Positions 1 through 5,416 of a DNA stretch of 5,416 nucleotides are shown piece after piece (position 1 is the stretch's first letter; each line of letters starts with the position of its first letter). Under the pieces are notes generated by a model. That model was not told the DNA's origin and made no database searches. It was given only the letters and a program-made list of their open reading frames with translations. The translations under genes were made by a program, and so were the position numbers. The DNA comes from Emcibacter sp. (GTDB lineage Bacteria > Pseudomonadota > Alphaproteobacteria > Sphingomonadales > Emcibacteraceae). The stretch covers positions 1 to 5,416 of the forward strand of contig JAGLJX010000123.1 in assembly GCA_023142175.1 (NCBI GenBank), in the 5' to 3' direction.

Positions 1-1
1 T

Positions 2-247
2 TTTAATCTTGAGTTATGTCAGAAATTTAAAATCAAGCCGCTAGAATTTGATGGCCGTGAAGATTCCATCTTCCACCCCTTCACTGAGGACGGCAAAAAG
101 CATATGGAATATATCCGTGAGCGAGGCAGATATGCTGACGTTCCGCTGGCTCGTATATTTGAGACCTTCAAAGATTTAAACCCAAATGTTAATATAGATG
201 ACTTCGTGAAAGGCGACTTTGCGAAGGAAGGGGAAGCGGAGAGTTAA
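2..247 (+). CDS. C-terminal part of an unrecognised protein (5' end outside window)
   Basis: An open frame enters from the left edge and runs for 81 codons to a TAA at 245-247; the start lies outside the window. The visible part is hydrophilic and mixed-charge, with no membrane segment or cysteine cluster (one Cys near the left edge). It contains a FDGREDSIFHPF stretch, then a charged, probably helical segment (KKHMEYIRERGRY) followed by PLARIFETFKDL, and ends in an acidic tail (KEGEAES). I do not recognise the family. Codon usage looks real: many GAC/GAA/GGC/TTC codons, and G+C (27 of 60 in the line 61-120) is nearer to the rarA region than to the AT-rich gene beside it. It converges on the AlbA_2-type gene with a 6-base gap, so there is no room for a separate terminator. 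A coding call is supported by frame and composition only; no function is proposed. Confidence 0.6.
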   Translation, partial: FNLELCQKFKIKPLEFDGREDSIFHPFTEDGKKHMEYIRERGRYADVPLARIFETFKDLNPNVNIDDFVKGDFAKEGEAES

Positions 248-253
248 GAAAAA

Positions 254-1642
254 TCAAATCATTATTTTAAGTTTCCAAGCCACAATTTTTGTCCCTGTAG
301 TACTCATTACAGGTTCTATCAAATTATTATTTCGAAGATCATAGAAAACATTCTTCATTACATTTTCAGATTTTATTCCTGTAATTGCTCTGGCTTCTCT
401 ATTTTTTATTTGATCTTTATTGTTCAGGTATTTTAAAATAGTTTCTTGTGGTGAGGCTAAGGGTGTGTGGGCTATTGTAACCTTTATGTACATACCACTT
501 TCTTCGATTATAGGCGGTTGTAACCTGAATTCTTCCATCCTTTGAAAAGCTGTATTTAAACCTTCGCCCATATCTTTATTGGGAGGATTTTTATATTTAT
601 TAAGAACCCTTACCAATTTTGAATTTCGAGAAAATCTAGATTCTAATATATTTTCCAATGTTACGTAGCCCGGTAATTTTCCAGGACTTTTTATTTCAAT
701 TCTATTATTATATACAAGAATATGTATATCATCTGAAATAGAATAGTCTCTGTGGATTACAGCATTAACAAGAATTTCCCATATTGTTTCAGGAGGATAA
801 TTTGCTTGAACCAGCCCCTCAGACCCCATAATTTGCACTGACTCCATGATACCTGTAATTTTTTTAGAAGCCACTTGTATTTGCTCATATAAACATCCTT
901 CGATGCTATATTGGTCCTTTAAATGTATTCTTTCAGGAACCTCAACATCAGTATCATATCTACTAATTTTAATACCGCACTTTTTTGGTAAAATTGGAAT
1001 AGGGTTGTCACTAAACAGTAAAATACCTGCTGTTCGTGGGTCGTATGTTTTTCTTTCAACTAAATTTTGATTAATTGTAAAATCTATTGGATCTGATTTA
1101 GGGGAATAATCAGTTAAGAATTTTTTTATCTCATTTGACTCAAAAATATCTTCTGCCAAAGCCGATTTTATAACTGTATCTTCGTAAGAAGATTCACCCT
1201 TCGAATAAGACAATGCTTGAATTTTAACTGGGTCTCTTACAGGAATTGATTGAGCTGATTTTCTCACATAAATTGTTTCATCAGAAGTCTTGTGAACGGA
1301 ATCACTTTTCTCAATAATTACTCTTAAAGCATAATTACCGTCTGGGTCTTTCATAAATTCAACAAAATGAGGTATAGTAGGAGTAATCTGTAATATATTT
1401 TGAAAGATCGCATTAAAAGTTTCTTGATCTTCTATCCCTTGCCACCTTTTAGATACATCAGGTTCGTCCTTTTTATCCTTAATTCCTACTATAAATTCGC
1501 CCCCATCAGCATTTGCAAATGCTACAGAAATTTTTTGAATTTTTTTTCCATTCACACCAAAAGATTTATTGTCATAGAAATGGCTTTCTTCCCTCTCGGA
1601 AAAATTCAGAATTTCTTGCTCTGTAAGTATTCTTTCTCTCAT
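254..1642 (-). CDS. AlbA_2 (Schlafen-type) and GHKL-like ATPase domain protein with C-terminal winged helix
   Basis: A 462-residue cytosolic protein of the type usually annotated 'ATP-binding protein', 'RecG-like helicase C-terminal' or 'putative DNA-binding protein' (COG2865-like). Seen in order: an AlbA_2 domain (about 16-140) with the E-S-x3-D-x-K signature (E19, S20, D24, K26; D24 stands where Glu is more usual), the hallmark ANADGGEFIVGI (43-54) and IYVRKSAQSIPV (124-135); a divergent GHKL/HATPase_c_4-like domain (about 285-392) with E289-x3-N293-x3-H297-R-D as N-box, SPGKLPG (319-325), SRNSKLVRVL (338-347) and MGEGLN (358-363); then a probable winged helix (about 398-457). There are no helicase motifs, so 'RecG' names are misleading. 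Known for the family: transcription-regulator-like and defence-island members, and Schlafen relatives that cut tRNA; which applies here cannot be told. The Met at 1642 gives a full AlbA_2 domain; its ribosome site is weak (GGA, 9 bases upstream). The gene is much richer in A+T than rarA, suggesting transfer. Domain call firm, role uncertain. Confidence 0.88.
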   Translation of the reverse strand: MRERILTEQEILNFSEREESHFYDNKSFGVNGKKIQKISVAFANADGGEFIVGIKDKKDEPDVSKRWQGIEDQETFNAIFQNILQITPTIPHFVEFMKDPDGNYALRVIIEKSDSVHKTSDETIYVRKSAQSIPVRDPVKIQALSYSKGESSYEDTVIKSALAEDIFESNEIKKFLTDYSPKSDPIDFTINQNLVERKTYDPRTAGILLFSDNPIPILPKKCGIKISRYDTDVEVPERIHLKDQYSIEGCLYEQIQVASKKITGIMESVQIMGSEGLVQANYPPETIWEILVNAVIHRDYSISDDIHILVYNNRIEIKSPGKLPGYVTLENILESRFSRNSKLVRVLNKYKNPPNKDMGEGLNTAFQRMEEFRLQPPIIEESGMYIKVTIAHTPLASPQETILKYLNNKDQIKNREARAITGIKSENVMKNVFYDLRNNNLIEPVMSTTGTKIVAWKLKIMI

Positions 1643-1758
1643 GACTACAATTCCAACTAATAATCTTTAGTGACCAACTTGCTACCTAACATTTTTCAAA
1701 TATTGAATACACCCACTATTTGTTTGATACCTTGCAAAACTTTGTTTTTGGTTGAAAA

Positions 1759-1785
1759 TATATATTGGAACATGGTTCATATATA
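1759..1785. repeat. 27-base imperfect palindrome, possible operator
   Basis: Inner arms GAAC (1768-1771) and GTTC (1775-1778) flank the loop ATG. Outer arms of seven A/T bases (1759-1765 and 1779-1785) pair perfectly once two bases (T1766, G1767) are bulged. It sits about 117 bases upstream of the AlbA_2 gene start. The symmetry is seen directly; a role as a regulator site or transcript hairpin is inference, and A/T-rich arms arise easily by chance in such sequence. Confidence 0.45.
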
Positions 1786-1833
1786 AATGAAATTTATTCC
1801 CCCAAAACCATATACTTGATTATACTCAAAACA

Positions 1834-1848
1834 TTGACTTCCGGTCAA
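1834..1848. repeat. Perfect inverted repeat TTGAC-N5-GTCAA
   Basis: TTGAC (1834-1838) and GTCAA (1844-1848) are exact reverse complements separated by TTCCG, in otherwise A/T-rich DNA. The left arm also resembles a -35 box on the + strand, but the only good -10 (TATAAT, 1863-1868) is 23 bases away, which is too far for an ordinary sigma-70 promoter. MerR-type activators use long-spaced promoters with a dyad between the boxes, but here the dyad covers the -35 rather than lying in the spacer, and no rightward gene follows. Most likely a short protein-binding site or chance. Confidence 0.3.
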
Positions 1849-1882
1849 CAGTAGACATTCCATATAATCAACAACTATTCTA

Positions 1883-1912
1883 TCGTCATTCCCATGCAAG
1901 TGGGAAATCTAG
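1883..1912. repeat. Degenerate copy of a dispersed GTCATTCCC/GGGAAT palindromic repeat
   Basis: The segment begins TCGTCATTCCC and ends TGGGAAATCTAG. The arms TTCCCA (1889-1894) and TGGGAA (1901-1906) pair perfectly around TGCAAG. From memory this matches the pattern of the small repeat scattered through many proteobacterial genomes, typically TCGTCATTCCC, a variable core, then GGGAATC(C/T)AG (neisserial dRS3 has the same ATTCCC-N8-GGGAAT frame). Compared with that pattern it has an extra A after GGGAA and an AT-shifted core, suggesting an old copy. It lies 54 bases downstream of the rarA stop, where its hairpin could stabilise the 3' end of the leftward transcript, although no T-run follows it. 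Copy number in the genome cannot be seen from here. Confidence 0.55.
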
Positions 1913-1966
1913 TCAAATAAAAAACCATCTTCAATGTAACTTTTCTTTGGGCTAGATACTATCTTT

Positions 1967-3277
1967 CTAGGGCATCACGTTGAGGCCTGCCCGTAATTTT
2001 GCCCAATAATCAAGACGTTTCTTGATCTCACGTTCAAAACCGCGCTCGCAGGGGCGGTAGAATTCTTCGCGGTTTAAGTCATCGGGGAAATAATCCTGAC
2101 CGGAGAAGCCATGCTCCGTGTCATGGTCGTAATCGTAATTCTTACCGTAGCCCAAATCTTTCATCATTTTGGTGGGTGCGTTTAGGATATGCATTGGCGG
2201 GGTGAGCGACCCAGTTTCCTTGGCACGTTTTATAGCAACCTTATAGGCCTTGTAAGCGGCATTTGATTTTGGTGCCGTTCCTAAATAAATCACCGCCTGC
2301 GCCAGATGCAAGTCACCTTCGGGAGAGCCCAGAAATTCATACGCATCCTTCGCCGCCAAGGTCTGTACAAGGGCATTGGGGTCGGCAAGTCCGATATCTT
2401 CGGAGGCAAAACGCACCAGACGGCGCAGGATATATAGCGGGTCTTCCCCGCCTGCCAGCATACGCGCCATCCAATAGAGCGCCGCATCCGTATCCGAACC
2501 GCGCAGAGATTTATGCAGTGCGGAAATGAGATTATAATGCCCTTCCCTGTCCTTGTCATAAACGGGGGCGCGTTTTTGAAGCACTTTGACCAAACCCGCC
2601 GCGTCCAGTGTTTCCTCAAACTCTAACCCCAACAGAATATCGGTCAGGTTCAGAAGATAGCGCCCATCACCATCCGCCATGCCGTACAGAATGGCGCGGG
2701 CCTCGTCACTAACGGGAAGTTTTTTATCTTCCAGACATTCTGCCCGCTTGAGCAGTTCTTCCAAATTATCATCATCAAGGCGGTTCAGGGTCAGAACCTG
2801 CATTCGCGACAACAAAGCCGCATTCAACTCAAACGAGGGGTTTTCCGTAGTAGCGCCCACAAGAATGATCGTACCGTCCTCAACATAAGGCAAAAATCCA
2901 TCCTGTTGGGAGCGGTTAAAGCGGTGTATTTCGTCCACGAACAGCAAAGTTCCCTGACCGGATTTGCGCCGCCCTGCTGCTGCCTCAAAACATTTACGCA
3001 AGTCTGCCACACCGGAAAACACGGCTGAAATCTGCTCGAAATACAGGTCAGTCTGCAGGGCTAAGAGTCGCGCCATGGTGGTCTTGCCCGTCCCCGGCGG
3101 CCCCCAAAAAATAAGTGAGGTCAGCCGCCCCGCTGCCAACATTCTCCCTAAGGGAGCATCCGGGCCGATCAAATGATCCTGCCCTACCACCTCGTCCATT
3201 TTTTTTGGTCGCAGCTTATCCGCAAGGGGGCGCGGGGCATCCTGTTCCAGTCCTGCTGATGTGAACAAATCACTCAT
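1967..3277 (-). CDS. rarA: Replication-associated recombination protein A (RarA/MgsA AAA+ ATPase)
   Basis: A 436-residue AAA+ ATPase, close to the length of E. coli RarA (447). The family acts as a tetramer in the cytoplasm at stalled or gapped replication forks, and interacts with SSB. Seen: N-terminal LADKLRPKKMDEVVGQDHL (18-36), typical of clamp-loader-like ATPases; Walker A GPPGTGKT (59-66); Walker B LLFVDEIH (111-118) followed by RFNRSQQD; sensor 1 in VGATTENPSFE (140-150); arginine finger R158 in LLSRMQ; sensor 2 R206 in GDGRYLLN; and the RarA-specific C-terminal half with SDTDAALYWMARML (261-274), RRLVRFASEDIGLADP (285-300) and a Tyr/Asp-rich tail with DYDHD (382-386). All key ATPase residues are present, so it should be active. 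Its ATG overlaps the stop of the upstream Do protease gene (ATGA), implying cotranscription and translational coupling. The chosen ATG is the only one that keeps the full N-terminus. Confidence 0.97.
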   Translation of the reverse strand: MSDLFTSAGLEQDAPRPLADKLRPKKMDEVVGQDHLIGPDAPLGRMLAAGRLTSLIFWGPPGTGKTTMARLLALQTDLYFEQISAVFSGVADLRKCFEAAAGRRKSGQGTLLFVDEIHRFNRSQQDGFLPYVEDGTIILVGATTENPSFELNAALLSRMQVLTLNRLDDDNLEELLKRAECLEDKKLPVSDEARAILYGMADGDGRYLLNLTDILLGLEFEETLDAAGLVKVLQKRAPVYDKDREGHYNLISALHKSLRGSDTDAALYWMARMLAGGEDPLYILRRLVRFASEDIGLADPNALVQTLAAKDAYEFLGSPEGDLHLAQAVIYLGTAPKSNAAYKAYKVAIKRAKETGSLTPPMHILNAPTKMMKDLGYGKNYDYDHDTEHGFSGQDYFPDDLNREEFYRPCERGFEREIKKRLDYWAKLRAGLNVMP

Positions 3278-3295
3278 TTACAATATGATCTTCCT
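3274..3295 (-). promoter_or_regulatory. ATGA stop/start overlap and ribosome site coupling rarA to the Do protease gene
   Basis: On the leftward strand the TGA of the protease (3274-3276) and the ATG of rarA (3275-3277) share the tetranucleotide ATGA. The purine block AGGAAG (complement of 3290-3295) lies inside the protease coding end, 12 bases before the ATG. That spacing is longer than ideal for independent initiation, so reinitiation by the ribosome finishing the protease is the likelier route. Confidence 0.7.
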
Positions 3296-4701
3296 TTACT
3301 ACGGATGACACATTCAATCTGCCGACCTGTGCGGCTGACAGTGAAATCAATATTCCGGGAATCTTGATTAAGAGCCTGCTGAATATCCTTAATGGTAATC
3401 ACTTTATCACCATTCACGGCCTTAAAAATATCGCCGCGACGTATGCTTGTCTGGCGCATAACAGATCGGGGAACCTCCAGAACAATCACACCCCTCTCAT
3501 AAATATTAGTGCCAATTTCTTCTGAATATGCCGGGGACAAATTGGCGAGCTTCATGCCATTAAATAAACTGCCCTTCTCAAGCGTTGTGATATTGCGAAG
3601 CGGGTATTCCGGTGCGGCCTGCAATGGTATAATCAGGGTTCTTCTTTTTTCACCCCGTAAAATCACCACCGGTATAGTGCCGCCAACTTTTTTCAGTCCG
3701 GTATAATAGCGCAGGGCCTGTGGGCTGGATACTGGCTTGCCGTCAATACTTAAGATCACATCCCCCTGCTCCAACCCAGCCTTATCAGCCGGGCCATCGG
3801 GATAAATATCATCCACCAACACACCGCCCGGTCGATCAAAACCCAGACTTTCTGCAATATCAGACGTAACTGCCTGACCACCGCCGCCAAACCACGGCCT
3901 GACCAGCCCACCCCCCATCAGTGCGGATGAGACGACATGCTGGACCATATTAGCCGGAATGGCAAAGCCGATACCGTTGGAGCCGCCGGAGCGGGAAAAT
4001 ATCGCCGTATTGATGCCGATCAGCTCGCCGTTCATGCCAATGAGGGCGCCGCCACTGTTACCCGGATTAACCGCCGCATCGGTTTGAATGAAAAATTGAT
4101 AATCCTGCCCGCTAACCTGCGTACGGGCCAAAGCCGATACGATGCCGCTGGTGACGGTCTGCCCTACGCCAAAAGGGTTGCCAATGGCAAGAACAAGATC
4201 GCCGACTTCAACAGTATCAGAATCCGAGAATTTCAATGTTGGCAGTTTTTCGCCACCGGTTTTTATCCGCAGAATAGCAAGGTCAGTCTTTTCATCATTA
4301 AGAATAATCTCCGCGTCAAATTCCCGCCTGTCAGACAGGGCAACCGTGATCTCATCCGCACCTTCTACCACATGATGATTGGTGACGATCACACCGTCCT
4401 CTTGCACAATAACACCGGACCCCAGAGACCGTTGTATTCGTTCGCGGGGTGCGCCGCCTAAACGGTTGCCAAAAAAGCGCTGAAAGAAGGGGTCGTTGGC
4501 AAAGGGTGAATAGCTGCGGGTCTTGACCACGCGCTTGGTATAGATATTGACCACTGCGGGAGCAGCCTGTTTCACCACCGGCGCATAGGATAGCTGTATC
4601 TCAATCTTTGAAGAAGGCACTTTTTTATCTGCGGCTTGCAGCGTACCGGAGGAAATCACCAGTAAAATTGAAAATAAAATGAGCAATCGGGACAGCTTCA
4701 T
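3274..4701 (-). CDS. degP: Do-family (DegP/DegQ/HtrA) periplasmic serine endoprotease with two PDZ domains
   Basis: A 475-residue ATP-independent protease/chaperone that degrades or refolds damaged envelope proteins. Seen: a signal peptide (KLSR, then a hydrophobic core about 5-17) with a likely cut after LQA (residue 23); a trypsin-like domain with the full catalytic triad H110 (TNHHVV), D140 (KTDLAIL) and S216 (GNSGGAL); a Phe- and Arg-rich LA-loop-like insert (about 60-92, SPFANDPFFQRFFGNR) as in DegP/DegQ; the oxyanion-side stretch AIGNPFGVGQTVTSG (172-186); PDZ1 about 267-362 starting RPWFGGGGQ; and PDZ2 about 373-470. Length and two PDZ domains fit DegP/DegQ/MucD rather than single-PDZ DegS; the exact paralogue cannot be fixed, so the symbol is only a family label. 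Start: the only Met giving a complete signal peptide, with TGGA about 7 bases upstream. First gene of a unit with rarA, and divergent from a small lipoprotein gene. Confidence 0.95.
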   Translation of the reverse strand: MKLSRLLILFSILLVISSGTLQAADKKVPSSKIEIQLSYAPVVKQAAPAVVNIYTKRVVKTRSYSPFANDPFFQRFFGNRLGGAPRERIQRSLGSGVIVQEDGVIVTNHHVVEGADEITVALSDRREFDAEIILNDEKTDLAILRIKTGGEKLPTLKFSDSDTVEVGDLVLAIGNPFGVGQTVTSGIVSALARTQVSGQDYQFFIQTDAAVNPGNSGGALIGMNGELIGINTAIFSRSGGSNGIGFAIPANMVQHVVSSALMGGGLVRPWFGGGGQAVTSDIAESLGFDRPGGVLVDDIYPDGPADKAGLEQGDVILSIDGKPVSSPQALRYYTGLKKVGGTIPVVILRGEKRRTLIIPLQAAPEYPLRNITTLEKGSLFNGMKLANLSPAYSEEIGTNIYERGVIVLEVPRSVMRQTSIRRGDIFKAVNGDKVITIKDIQQALNQDSRNIDFTVSRTGRQIECVIRSKGRSYCK

Positions 4702-4784
4702 AAATTATTCCAGTCTGTTGTTTCTTTTTCTATATCCTTTATATAGGGTTTGTTAACAGAGTAATAAAAATAAATGGCAGAATT
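4702..4784. promoter_or_regulatory. Divergent control region between the Do protease and lipoprotein genes
   Basis: This 83-base A/T-rich gap must carry the start signals of both flanking genes. A perfect inverted repeat CTATAT-CCTTT-ATATAG spans 4730-4746. It contains TATATA (4740-4745) usable as a -10 in both directions: rightward with TTGTTT (4718-4723) at a 16-base spacing, leftward with the weaker TTTATT (complement of 4763-4768) at 17. Both -35 boxes match the consensus at only 3 of 6 positions, so activator dependence or an alternative sigma factor is possible. I see no sigma-E-type GAACTT box. The boxes are read by eye and should be treated as candidates. Confidence 0.4.
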
Positions 4785-5126
4785 ATGAAATATATGGTCA
4801 CATTATGCTTGATTATGGCCATCTCGGCTTGTGATCTAATGCCGTTGAAGTCCCCTGCTCAGAATACCTGTAAAGAGATAGCCATAAGCCGCCTGAAACA
4901 TCCTAAAAGCTATGACTTTGTTTCTGTGACTGAAAAAACTGATAAAGGCGGACAAATTGAGGTTTATCTCAATTTCGATGCCTGGAACGATTTCAAAGTT
5001 CCCATGCTTCATAGTATTTCCTGCCAGTTTCAGAATAAAGACCCACTATATCTTATGGCTATTAAATGGAATGGTCGCTTCATCCGTATTCATGAGCTGG
5101 ATGATATTCGGGAGAAATTCAGATAA
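4785..5126 (+). CDS. Small predicted lipoprotein of unknown function
   Basis: A 113-residue protein with a lipoprotein signal: K2, a hydrophobic stretch (4-15) and the lipobox I13-S14-A15-C16, so C16 should be lipidated after cleavage. The +2 residue is Asp17, which in E. coli favours retention in the inner membrane; whether this rule holds in this organism is unknown. The mature part (about 97 residues) has two further cysteines, C29 and C80, able to form one disulfide, and a pattern TCKEIAISRLKHPKSYDF...VYLNFDAWNDF...ISCQF that resembles small secreted domains in which a 'L+xPxSxxF' motif is followed by a short beta strand and a second Cys; that resemblance is inference. No family name is claimed. 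The start ATG has only a weak ribosome site (GGCAG, 4 bases away). It is divergent from the Do protease gene, which also acts in the envelope, and convergent with atpF. Confidence 0.75.
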   Translation: MKYMVTLCLIMAISACDLMPLKSPAQNTCKEIAISRLKHPKSYDFVSVTEKTDKGGQIEVYLNFDAWNDFKVPMLHSISCQFQNKDPLYLMAIKWNGRFIRIHELDDIREKFR

Positions 5127-5153
5127 AGAAAAACCCGGATCAAAGTCCGGGTT
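5123..5153 (-). terminator. Intrinsic terminator of the leftward atpF transcript
   Basis: A perfect 8-bp stem, AACCCGGA (5132-5139) with TCCGGGTT (5146-5153), closes a 6-base loop. On the leftward strand the stem runs straight into a T-rich tract (complement of 5123-5133, interrupted by one C), the classic rho-independent form, 25 bases after the atpF stop. On the rightward strand the 3' side lacks a T-run, so it would end the lipoprotein transcript only weakly, if at all. A terminator here fits atpF being the last gene of its operon. Confidence 0.9.
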
Positions 5154-5178
5154 AGTCATGTTCAATCAAAATATGAAA

Positions 5179-5416
5179 TTAATGCAGCAGGCCATCCAAT
5201 TTATCAGTATCTGATTTAATCAGTGCATCGTGATCCACTTTTTTCATATTGTCTGCGATCAGTTCGCGAGCCGCAGCAGTTGCCGCTTGTACCGCAACTT
5301 TTTGAATTTCCTTCAATGCGTTAGCTTCTGCCTGAATGATCTTCTGTTCGGCCAATTTAGTCCGGCGTTCAATCATTTCCTGAACCTGAACTTTGGCTTC
5401 ACCAGCCAGAAGTTTA
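5179..5416 (-). CDS. atpF: F-type ATP synthase subunit b, C-terminal fragment (continues past right edge)
   Basis: The last 78 codons before a TAA (5179-5181); the frame stays open through position 5416, so the first Met inside the window (5376) is internal and not the start. The fragment reads LLAGEAKVQVQEMIERRTKLAEQKIIQAE, then an Ala/Gln-rich helix ending in ARELIADNMKKVDHDALIK. This is the long amphipathic stator helix and the C-terminal delta-binding end of F0 subunit b, the peripheral stalk that holds the F1 head against rotation; the N-terminal membrane anchor lies outside the window. The EMIERRTKLAEQKI pattern is typical of alphaproteobacterial b subunits. Those genomes also encode a b' paralogue next to it, usually upstream; the terminator directly after this gene favours b (last gene) over b'. 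Confidence 0.88.
   Translation of the reverse strand, partial: KLLAGEAKVQVQEMIERRTKLAEQKIIQAEANALKEIQKVAVQAATAAARELIADNMKKVDHDALIKSDTDKLDGLLH

Larger units (their letters stand above)
1643..1966. other. AT-rich gene-free stretch between the AlbA_2 gene and rarA
   Basis: This 324-base stretch lies upstream of the leftward AlbA_2 gene and downstream of leftward rarA. I found no credible coding frame, tRNA or remnant gene. It holds three separate dyad structures (annotated on their own), plus CAAATA/TATTTG arms near 1698-1725 and a small dyad AGATA-C-TATCT (1954-1964) just before the rarA stop, itself framed by CTAGA/TCTAG. Read leftward, a T-run (complement of 1918-1923) follows rarA, but I see no stable GC stem in front of it, so no intrinsic terminator is called. 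No sigma-70 promoter with acceptable spacing stands out for the AlbA_2 gene. The stretch must contain its promoter unless it is read through from rarA. Confidence 0.6.

Noticed and set aside
846..1070. A 74-codon rightward frame opposite the AlbA_2 gene
   Set aside because: Antisense to conserved parts of the AlbA_2/ATPase protein, with no plausible ribosome site or domain.
1834..1868. A rightward sigma-70 promoter from TTGACT and TATAAT
   Set aside because: The boxes are 23 bases apart, too far for a standard promoter, and no rightward gene follows.
1643..1966. tRNA, CRISPR array, insertion-sequence ends or attachment site in the gene-free stretch
   Set aside because: I saw no cloverleaf, no regularly spaced direct repeats, no transposase remnant and no target-site duplication; the dyads present are single and unlike one another.
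2290..2619. A 109-codon leftward frame inside rarA
   Set aside because: Same strand but another frame of a fully conserved rarA; the product is rich in Arg, Trp and Cys, as expected of a frame shadow.
3937..4461. A 174-codon rightward open frame
   Set aside because: It lies wholly antisense to the protease domain of the Do protease, whose catalytic motifs are intact in the opposite frame; the translation has no recognisable domain.
4957..5214. An 85-codon rightward frame overlapping the lipoprotein gene
   Set aside because: It is an out-of-frame reading of the lipoprotein gene that then runs through the atpF terminator and into the atpF end.

Overview
The window looks like moderate-G+C alphaproteobacterial chromosome. 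The evidence is a C-terminal fragment of an F-type ATP synthase b subunit at the right edge, a two-PDZ Do-family periplasmic protease and a RarA ATPase, with the last two overlapping as one leftward unit. The protease-rarA pairing is, from general knowledge, common in alphaproteobacteria. The exact genus cannot be read from this sequence.

Layout, left to right. Positions 2-247 (+) hold the last 81 codons of a protein I do not recognise. It converges, with only 6 bases between stop codons, on a leftward AT-rich gene (254-1642) for a 462-residue AlbA_2 (Schlafen-type) plus GHKL-like ATPase plus winged-helix protein, the most accessory-looking gene here. Positions 1643-1966 are a gene-free AT-rich stretch with a 27-base imperfect palindrome, a perfect 5-bp inverted repeat, and a degenerate copy of the dispersed 'GTCATTCCC...GGGAAT' palindromic repeat. 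Positions 1967-4701 are the leftward Do protease-rarA pair, joined by an ATGA stop/start overlap. An 83-base divergent control region separates the protease from a rightward 113-residue predicted lipoprotein (4785-5126). A strong intrinsic terminator pointing left (5123-5153) follows the leftward atpF fragment (5179-5416, continuing past the edge).

The right two thirds are housekeeping: energy conservation (atpF), envelope protein quality control (Do protease, possibly with the divergent lipoprotein) and replication-fork maintenance (rarA). The left third, from the end of rarA to about position 248, is clearly richer in A+T (one sampled 60-base line inside the AlbA_2 gene has 16 G+C, one inside rarA has 33, one in the left-edge gene has 27). 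It looks like an inserted or fast-evolving accessory segment. I see no clear new multi-gene system; the AlbA_2/ATPase gene and its palindrome-bearing upstream region are the best candidates for new biology.
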